The notes under the pieces were generated by a model. It worked only from the letters and a program-made list of their open reading frames with translations. It was not told the origin of the DNA and did no database searches. A program made the translations under genes and the position numbers. Below, one piece after another: positions 7,697 to 11,296 of a stretch of DNA of 11,296 nucleotides. The DNA comes from an uncultured Planctomycetaceae bacterium (GTDB lineage Bacteria > Planctomycetota > Planctomycetia > Planctomycetales > Planctomycetaceae), in NCBI GenBank assembly GCA_903823545.1, contig CAIJTL010001420.1, positions 1-11,296 on the forward strand, given 5' to 3'. Position 1 is the stretch's first letter, and every line of letters begins with the position of its first letter.

Positions 7697-7890
7697 TCGT
7701 CGCCCTCCTTTAGTCCAGCCTGCTTCAAAATACTGTTGAGCGTTCCCGAAGCAAGATCATCACTAGGTTTACCTGGAACAGTGACACGTCCGGACTTTGT
7801 CGGATGCTTGAATTGTCGATGACTTCCACGAGTTGCGATGTGATACCAGCCGTCTTCGTTCAACTGGCGGATGACATCGCGGACCTTCAT
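7693..7890 (-). CDS. hicA: HicA-type mRNA interferase toxin
   Basis: A small ribosome-independent RNase that arrests growth by cutting mRNA when free of HicB. The protein is 65 aa with the double-stranded-RNA-binding-like HicA fold: KVRDVIRQLNEDGWYHIAT, then GSHRQFKHP holding the catalytic His (His24), then GRVTVPGKPSDDLASGTLNSILKQAG. All conserved elements are intact, so the toxin appears active. A longer frame beginning at 7950 would run through the palindromic repeat and adds 20 residues foreign to the family; the ATG at 7890 was chosen, with a modest GGAT 6 nt upstream. It is the first gene of the hicA-hicB pair, downstream of aspS on the same strand and separated from it by the right repeat copy. 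Confidence 0.88.
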   Translation of the reverse strand: MKVRDVIRQLNEDGWYHIATRGSHRQFKHPTKSGRVTVPGKPSDDLASGTLNSILKQAGLKEGDE

Positions 7891-7942
7891 CGAACATCCA
7901 GTCGTAAAATGAAATCCGATCAACGAAGCGCTCCACGCCGAA

Positions 7943-7980
7943 AGCCACAAGCTGGCAGCTTGTGGCTACGACGCGTTGAC
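7943..7980. repeat. Right copy of palindromic repeat, perfect 12-bp arms
   Basis: The arms AGCCACAAGCTG (7943-7954) and CAGCTTGTGGCT (7956-7967) are perfect reverse complements with one base between them. The homology with the left copy continues on one side through CGTTGAC to 7980, two bases before the aspS stop codon. In transcripts reading leftward from aspS it forms a strong stem just after the stop and could act as a terminator, which would isolate hicAB from aspS. No U-tract follows. Confidence 0.85.
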
Positions 7981-7981
7981 C

Positions 7982-9748
7982 TCACCCCTTTGGCACGTCG
8001 GTTTTGATGTGCAGATCGCGGAGTTGTTTGAGGTCGACATCGCTTGGGGCACCGGTCATTTGATCGGCGGCCTTTTGAGTCTTCGGGAAGGCGATGACTT
8101 CGCGGATGTTGTCGTTGCCTAGGAACATCATCACCCAACGATCGAGTCCCAGCGCGATCCCCGCGTGCGGAGGTGCCCCATAACTGAGTGCGTCGAGCAA
8201 GAATCCGAAGCGGTCTTGAGCAACCTCCGGAGTGACTCCGATGAAATCGAAAACTTGTTGTTGCACTTCGGGATCGTGAATTCGGACGCTGCCGCTTGCC
8301 GCTTCGTAGCCGTTGCAGACGAGGTCATACGACTGTGCTCGAACTCGACCGGGATCAGTTTTGAGATACGGCAAGTCTTCTTTAACTGGGTAGCAGAACG
8401 GGTGATGTTCGGCGTCCCACTTTTGTTCTTCTTCATTCCAGCCAAAGAGTGGGAAGTCGAGCACCCACGCCACTTTCATGGAACTCGGATCGTAAAGATT
8501 CAACTCGCGACCAAGTCGGTTGCGTAACGCGGCGAGCGCGGCAGAAGTGACTTTGTTGCTGTCGGCCACGCAAAGAATCAGATCGCCGTTCTCGGCTCCG
8601 AATTTTGCCAGGATCGCTTGATGCTGTTCGTCGGTGAAGAATTTTGCGATCGACGAATCGAGCTTGCCATCCTTCACTTTGAAGAACGCGAGTCCCTTCG
8701 CGCCGTAGATTTTGACGAACTCAGTCAGTTCGTCGATGTTCTTGCGGCTGTACTTTTCAGCGGCCCCTTTTGCACAGATCCCGCGAACTCGTCCACCATT
8801 TGCGATCGTCTCCTTGAACACGCCGAAGCTCGATTCTTTCGCAATTTCGCCAATGTCTTGTAGCTCCATGGCGAAGCGAAGGTCTGGCTTGTCGCTTCCG
8901 AAACGTTCCATCGCCTCGCGGTGAGTCAGTCGCGTCAACGGCAACGGCAACTCTTCGTTGCGGATCTCTTTGAAGAGATGAGCCATCAATCCGTCGATGG
9001 TCCGCAGGATGTCTTCTTGCTCGACGAACGCCATCTCGACGTCGATCTGAGTGAACTCCGGCTGTCGATCGGCTCGCAGGTCTTCGTCGCGGAAGCAGCG
9101 AGCGATCTGCATGTAGCGATCATAACCGGCCATCATCAGCAATTGCTTGTAAAGCTGCGGCGACTGCGGCAACGCATAAAACTGCCCCGGATGCACACGG
9201 CTAGGGACGAGATAATCCCGAGCCCCTTCCGGCGTGCTCTTGCCGAGCATCGGCGTTTCGATGTCGAGAAACCCGTTCTTGTCGAAGTAATCTCGAACCG
9301 CCTTCGTCAGCTTGTGTCGCAGAATCATCGCCTTCTGAAGCTGTGGGCGACGCAAGTCGATGTAGCGGTACTTCAATCGCAACTCTTCATTCGGCAGCGA
9401 CGACGAACCCGGTTCAAATGGCGGCACACGCGACTTATTGAAGAGCTCCAACTTCGCCGCCCGCACTTCGATCTTCCCGGTTTCGTGCTTCGGATTCTCA
9501 AATCCTTCCCCACGCGGCGAAACTTTCCCTGTCGCCCCGACTACGAACTCCGATCGCAACGTCTGAGCAATCTCAAACGCCGCCGCCTGATCCGGTTCAA
9601 TGACAATCTGCGTGATGCCATAGCGATCGCGCAAGTCGATGAAGATCAACCCCCCATGATCCCGCCGCGAATCTACCCAACCACTCACGGTCACTTCTTT
9701 GCCAACATCACCAATCCGCAATTCACCGCATGTATGAGTCCGTAACAC
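7982..9748 (-). CDS. aspS: Aspartyl-tRNA synthetase, bacterial type
   Basis: Charges tRNA with aspartate in the cytoplasm. The 588-aa protein has the bacterial layout: N-terminal anticodon-binding OB domain (1 to about 110; [19 protein letters not shown]), the class II catalytic core with motif 2 [16 protein letters not shown] from residue 217, a central bacterial GAD insertion, and motif 3 GIALGLDR ending at Arg537, then [16 protein letters not shown]. The start is GTG at 9748 ([11 protein letters not shown]), supported by AAGGA about 9 nt upstream; an ATG at 9808 would add 20 residues absent from the family. His31 and Gly82 match positions tied to relaxed tRNA-Asn recognition in the Pseudomonas aeruginosa enzyme, so this may be a non-discriminating AspRS that also makes Asp-tRNA-Asn for GatCAB. 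No T-box was recognised upstream. Confidence 0.96.
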   Translation of the reverse strand: MLRTHTCGELRIGDVGKEVTVSGWVDSRRDHGGLIFIDLRDRYGITQIVIEPDQAAAFEIAQTLRSEFVVGATGKVSPRGEGFENPKHETGKIEVRAAKLELFNKSRVPPFEPGSSSLPNEELRLKYRYIDLRRPQLQKAMILRHKLTKAVRDYFDKNGFLDIETPMLGKSTPEGARDYLVPSRVHPGQFYALPQSPQLYKQLLMMAGYDRYMQIARCFRDEDLRADRQPEFTQIDVEMAFVEQEDILRTIDGLMAHLFKEIRNEELPLPLTRLTHREAMERFGSDKPDLRFAMELQDIGEIAKESSFGVFKETIANGGRVRGICAKGAAEKYSRKNIDELTEFVKIYGAKGLAFFKVKDGKLDSSIAKFFTDEQHQAILAKFGAENGDLILCVADSNKVTSAALAALRNRLGRELNLYDPSSMKVAWVLDFPLFGWNEEEQKWDAEHHPFCYPVKEDLPYLKTDPGRVRAQSYDLVCNGYEAASGSVRIHDPEVQQQVFDFIGVTPEVAQDRFGFLLDALSYGAPPHAGIALGLDRWVMMFLGNDNIREVIAFPKTQKAADQMTGAPSDVDLKQLRDLHIKTDVPKG

Positions 9749-10072
9749 GATCAACGATCCTTCCGCAAAGGTCAGGCATGTCAGCCAATAAAACCACGTC
9801 CCACCCAAAAACGCCTTGTCTCGACCCGTCGCAGTCTTGGACGGGACAATTCCGACCGGAGGTTAGTTGTTTACCAGCAAATGCCGCAACGGCGAGTACG
9901 CACGCCCTTGGTAATGCGAATCCTGTACGACTCGCGAAGCCGCGATTCGTGGGCAAGAGACAGGAATCAACAATTTCCAATCGCACATAGACCTTTCTGC
10001 CGATGACGGATAAGTTGTGGCTGATTGGTTGACGTCGTTGGGTAGGCGGTGCTGATTTTTGGAGTCGGGCTG
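9749..10072. other. Divergent intergenic region aspS / DUF1501
   Basis: This 324-nt stretch has no gene I can support; small frames on both strands in it have no family likeness. A hairpin CCCGTC (9825-9830) / GACGGG (9840-9845) with a 9-nt loop, extendable by TTGT (9816-9819) and ACAA (9846-9849) past a bulge, lies about 70-100 nt upstream of the aspS start and could be part of its leader. GGAG at 10061-10064 is the ribosome site of the DUF1501 gene. TTGACG at 10029 lacks a good -10 partner, so no promoter is called. Confidence 0.5.
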
Positions 10073-11296
10073 ATGCTGAGCTTTTTCGATTCGGGTGCGC
10101 GTGGTTCGCGGCGGGACTTCTTACGAATTGGCGGATTGTCGCTCGGCGGGCTGACGTTGAGTGATTATCTCCGGACGACTGCGACGGCCGCTGGGAAATC
10201 TGTGATGACTGATAAGTCGGTCGTCTTCTTGTTCATGCACGGCGGGCCGAGCCAGATCGAGACGTTTGACCCCAAGATGACAGCGCCGACGGGCATTCAC
10301 AGCATCAACGGCGAAGTGCAGACCGCGTTGCCGGGGATCACGTTTGGAGCCACGTTCCCGAAGTTGGCTCGATTGGCCGACAAGCTGTCGGTCGTCCGTT
10401 CGTTCGTAACCGGAGACGGCAATCACGACATCAAGCCGATTGTCAGTGCAGACACTTTGAAAGCGAACTTGGGATCGTTGTTCACTCGCGTCGCAGGGAC
10501 GGTGAATCCCGCAACAGGGATGCCCATGAATGCCGCGTTGTTTCCGCAGTCCGTTGATGCGAAAGCCCAGCCGATGCAAGCAGGTTTTGGGAAGTTCACG
10601 GACTCGGGAGCCTTGGGCTCCGCATACGCACCGTTCACGCCAGGCAGCGATGGGCCGTTCCAACAAAGTCTGAAGCTCACGCTGCCACGTGAGCGACTCG
10701 ACGACCGCCGGCAGCTTCGTCTGGAACTTGATCGCATTCGTCGCACGGTCGATGTCCGCGGGCAAGCGGACGGACTGGATAAGTTTCAGGAACAGGCACT
10801 CGACACCATTCTGCGAGGAGTGGCCGACGCGTTCGATTTGAGCAAAGAAGATCCGAAGGTGATTGCTCGCTACGACACCGCTCCGCTGATTCGACCGGAC
10901 GACATCGACAAGAAATTGAACAACTACAAGTTCTATGTCGATCACACTCAAACGTTGGGCAAGTTGATGCTGCTGTCGCGGCGATTGTGCGAGGCGGGTT
11001 GCCGGTTCGTGACGGTGACGACGAACTTCGTGTGGGACAATCATGCGGACGTGAATAATGCCGGCGTCGAAGAAGGGATGAAGTACTGCGGCGTCCCATT
11101 CGATCACGCGATCTCGGCGTTCTTAGAAGACGTCGAAGCTCGTGGTCTCAGCGACAAGATCTTGTTGGTCTGCTGTGGCGAGATGGGACGCACGCCGCGC
11201 ATCAACAATCGAGGCGGCAGAGACCACTGGGGCAATCTCGCTCCGCTGTTGCTCTCAGGCGGTGGTTTGCCGATGGGTCGAGTGATCGGGCAATCG
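10073..11296 (+). CDS. DUF1501 family protein, N-terminal part, twin-arginine-type signal (3' end outside window)
   Basis: The frame is open without a stop from the ATG at 10073 to the window end (408 codons). The start has GGAG 8 nt upstream and an in-frame stop at 10043. The N-terminus reads SRRDFLRIGG (12-21) followed by LSLGGLTLSDYL, a Tat-like signal common in DUF1501 proteins, so export of a folded protein is likely. Domain marks: FMHGGPSQIETFDPK (from about residue 54), WDNH (321-324), GEMGRTPRI (369-377), GRDHW (382-386) and SGGGLPMGRVIG at the visible end. The Asp/His motifs resemble metal sites of the alkaline-phosphatase-like fold, but no activity is known for this family. About 50-70 residues are missing at the 3' end. 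It is the more intact counterpart of the gene at the left edge and probably begins a unit that continues beyond the window. Confidence 0.95.
   Translation, partial: MLSFFDSGARGSRRDFLRIGGLSLGGLTLSDYLRTTATAAGKSVMTDKSVVFLFMHGGPSQIETFDPKMTAPTGIHSINGEVQTALPGITFGATFPKLARLADKLSVVRSFVTGDGNHDIKPIVSADTLKANLGSLFTRVAGTVNPATGMPMNAALFPQSVDAKAQPMQAGFGKFTDSGALGSAYAPFTPGSDGPFQQSLKLTLPRERLDDRRQLRLELDRIRRTVDVRGQADGLDKFQEQALDTILRGVADAFDLSKEDPKVIARYDTAPLIRPDDIDKKLNNYKFYVDHTQTLGKLMLLSRRLCEAGCRFVTVTTNFVWDNHADVNNAGVEEGMKYCGVPFDHAISAFLEDVEARGLSDKILLVCCGEMGRTPRINNRGGRDHWGNLAPLLLSGGGLPMGRVIGQS

Noticed and set aside
8921..9745. 274-codon open frame on the plus strand
   Set aside because: It is antisense to aspS, whose motifs run through the same bases; its protein shows no family likeness.
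9723..9990. Two small overlapping frames (86-87 codons) on opposite strands upstream of aspS
   Set aside because: Neither has a convincing ribosome site or a family-like composition, and both overlap the aspS start.
10029..10057. TTGACG as a -35 box for the second DUF1501 gene
   Set aside because: The hexamer 17 nt downstream (CTGATT) matches the -10 consensus at only two positions.
10121..11107. 328-codon open frame on the minus strand
   Set aside because: It lies wholly antisense to the second DUF1501 gene, whose reading frame has clear family motifs. The antisense protein is Arg/His/Gln-rich with no recognisable domain.

Overview
The window looks like a chromosomal segment of a Planctomycetota bacterium. 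The main reason is two genes of the DUF1501 family, which is expanded mostly in planctomycetes, one cut by each end of the window. A secreted S46 peptidase and GC-rich palindromic repeats between genes fit this. The phylum is an inference from gene content and was not tested by a search.

Layout, left to right: the 3' part of a DUF1501 gene (+, 1-750); a 23-bp perfect hairpin (760-826); an S46 dipeptidyl-peptidase with signal peptide (-, 849-2978); dihydroxy-acid dehydratase ilvD (+, 3172-4848); an M32 zinc carboxypeptidase (-, 4862-6382); a HpcH/HpaI-family class II aldolase (+, 6625-7467); a HicA/HicB toxin-antitoxin pair (-, 7490-7890) with a palindromic direct repeat on each side (7463-7501 and 7943-7980); aspartyl-tRNA synthetase aspS (-, 7982-9748); a 324-bp divergent intergenic region; and the 5' part of a second DUF1501 gene with a twin-arginine-type N-terminus (+, 10073 to the window end).

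Nearly every gene faces opposite to its neighbour, so the only clear co-transcribed unit is hicA-hicB, whose reading frames overlap by 4 nt. The other genes are independent: branched-chain amino-acid synthesis (ilvD), translation (aspS), peptide breakdown outside the cytoplasm (S46) and probably inside it (M32), a pyruvate-type aldolase, and envelope or secreted DUF1501 proteins.

I do not see a large unknown system. The most interesting part is 7463-7980. There a hicAB module sits between two direct copies of a palindromic element. The left copy supplies the stop codons of both the aldolase gene and hicB, and the right copy begins just past the aspS stop. This looks like a toxin-antitoxin cassette gained, or able to be lost, by recombination between the repeats. 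Second-tier points are AspRS residues of the non-discriminating type, an unusual serine at the specificity position of the S46 peptidase, and several inverted repeats in divergent promoter regions.
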